Below are positions 41,552-42,052 of a stretch of 42,052 nt of DNA, piece after piece (positions within the stretch are counted from its first letter, which is position 1; every line of letters starts with the position of its first letter). Position numbers and translations under genes: made by a program. The notes beneath the pieces were generated by a model. That model had not been told where the DNA came from, ran no database searches, and saw only the letters and a program-made list of their open reading frames with translations. This DNA comes from an uncultured Bacteroidales bacterium (GTDB lineage Bacteria; Bacteroidota; Bacteroidia; Bacteroidales; Bacteroidaceae), in NCBI GenBank assembly GCA_902783885.1, contig CACZSQ010000102.1, positions 1 to 42,052 of the forward strand, given 5' to 3'.

Positions 41552-41749
41552 ATGCCAAAAGTAAAGACTAATTCCGGAGCCAAGAAGCGTTTTGTGCTCA
41601 CTGGAACGGGTAAGATCAAGCGTCACCACGCTTATCACAGCCACATCCTGACAAAGAAAGGTAAGAAACAGAAGCGCAACCTCCAGCGTGCAGACCTCGT
41701 AGAGACTGCAAACCGTAAGCAGGTTCGCGAACTCCTCCTTCTTCGCTAA
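41552..41749 (+). CDS. rpmI: 50S ribosomal protein L35
   Basis: A 65-residue, highly basic ribosomal protein, complete. [40 protein letters not shown] and the C-terminal RKQVRELL are typical of bacterial L35. It lies between infC and rplT in the conserved infC-rpmI-rplT order. The 76-base gap upstream contains an AT-rich stretch before the ATG. Confidence 0.97.
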   Translation: MPKVKTNSGAKKRFVLTGTGKIKRHHAYHSHILTKKGKKQKRNLQRADLVETANRKQVRELLLLR

Positions 41750-41844
41750 TCCATCAGGATAGAGAGTTAACAAGTATTTCTGAACAAGAAATCACCCAAA
41801 GTCATTAACCGAACGACGGGCCGCAAAAGTCCAACTTCATAACG

Positions 41845-41864
41845 GCCATCAGCCTGCTGTTGGC
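41845..41864 (+). promoter_or_regulatory. Candidate leader hairpin ahead of rplT
   Basis: GCCATCAG-CCTG-CTGTTGGC forms an eight-position stem with one T-T mismatch and a four-base loop, in the 141-base rpmI-rplT gap. In several bacteria L20 represses its own operon by binding leader RNA. Whether this stem is such a site cannot be told from one sequence. Confidence 0.35.
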
Positions 41865-41890
41865 GCCTGCGTTCAAAAACAAACAAAATT

Positions 41891-42052
41891 ATGCCAAGAT
41901 CAGTAAATCACGTCGCTTCACGTGCAAAGAGAAAGAGAATCCTGAAGCTCACCCGCGGCTACTTCGGTGCCCGCAAGAACGTCTGGACCGTTGCCAAGAA
42001 CACTTGGGAGAAGGGTCTGACCTATGCTTATCGCGACCGTAAGAACAAGAAG
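41891..42052 (+). CDS. rplT: 50S ribosomal protein L20 (3' end beyond window)
   Basis: The first 54 codons of L20: [40 protein letters not shown] and [14 protein letters not shown] match the conserved N-terminal half of the protein, which binds 23S rRNA early in 50S assembly. The frame is open to the last base of the window, so the gene is cut by the window edge, not broken. The ATG at 41891 is the only sensible start. An overlapping 60-residue frame from 41860 is in another phase and is not real. Confidence 0.95.
   Translation, partial: MPRSVNHVASRAKRKRILKLTRGYFGARKNVWTVAKNTWEKGLTYAYRDRKNKK

Noticed and set aside
41860-42042. 60-residue open frame at the window end
   Set aside because: It overlaps rplT in the wrong phase. 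The L20 frame from 41891 is unmistakable.

Overview
The window reads as chromosomal DNA of a Bacteroidales bacterium, most likely Prevotellaceae-like. The evidence is promoters of the Bacteroidota type (-7 box TAnnTTTG, which recurs ahead of about nine genes), almost no Shine-Dalgarno sequences, a complete Bat (Bacteroides aerotolerance) operon, an OmpH/Skp lipoprotein, DUF2207 proteins, and a large CotH/lamin-tail surface protein with a type IX secretion-like C-terminus. Family and genus are inference. There is no prophage, insertion sequence, CRISPR array or rRNA here.

Left part (1-9.8 kb): tRNA-Gly(CCC) and rarA, then a minus-strand block made of an aldose 1-epimerase-like protein, a GT2 glycosyltransferase and two tandemly duplicated DUF2207 membrane proteins whose upstream gaps are filled by an 8-bp tandem repeat. 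Divergent from that block are ftsY and rimO, separated by an inverted pair of a roughly 43-bp REP-like element.

Centre (9.85-20.6 kb): one long plus-strand run of genes. It starts with a small HU protein and an unusual HU-like protein carrying a repeat linker, one membrane helix and a LysM-like C-terminus. It continues with MoxR ATPase, a DUF58 protein, a BatD/DUF4381-like membrane protein, BatA, a fused BatB-BatC, BatD, BatE and a PAP2 phosphatase, and ends at an 18-bp-stem terminator. Two further REP-like copies lie inside the signal-peptide regions of batD and batE and are translated in the same frame as the copy in rimO. A 488-bp repeat-bearing gap follows.

Right part (21-35.5 kb, minus strand): a small lipoprotein, a YjbH-like outer-membrane barrel candidate, an 1800-residue CotH protein followed by a YqiA-like esterase, an MFS transporter, an MscS-type channel, and the operon small membrane protein-OmpH-PrmA-FAD oxidoreductase. 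Plus-strand genes close the window: pepD, a beta-helix lipoprotein, and the translation cluster thrS-infC-rpmI-rplT, with rplT cut by the window end.

The most interesting observations are the predicted DNA-to-envelope HU-LysM protein heading the Bat operon, the REP-like element that has become coding sequence in three proteins with compensatory stem changes, and the palindromes built into the CotH promoter.
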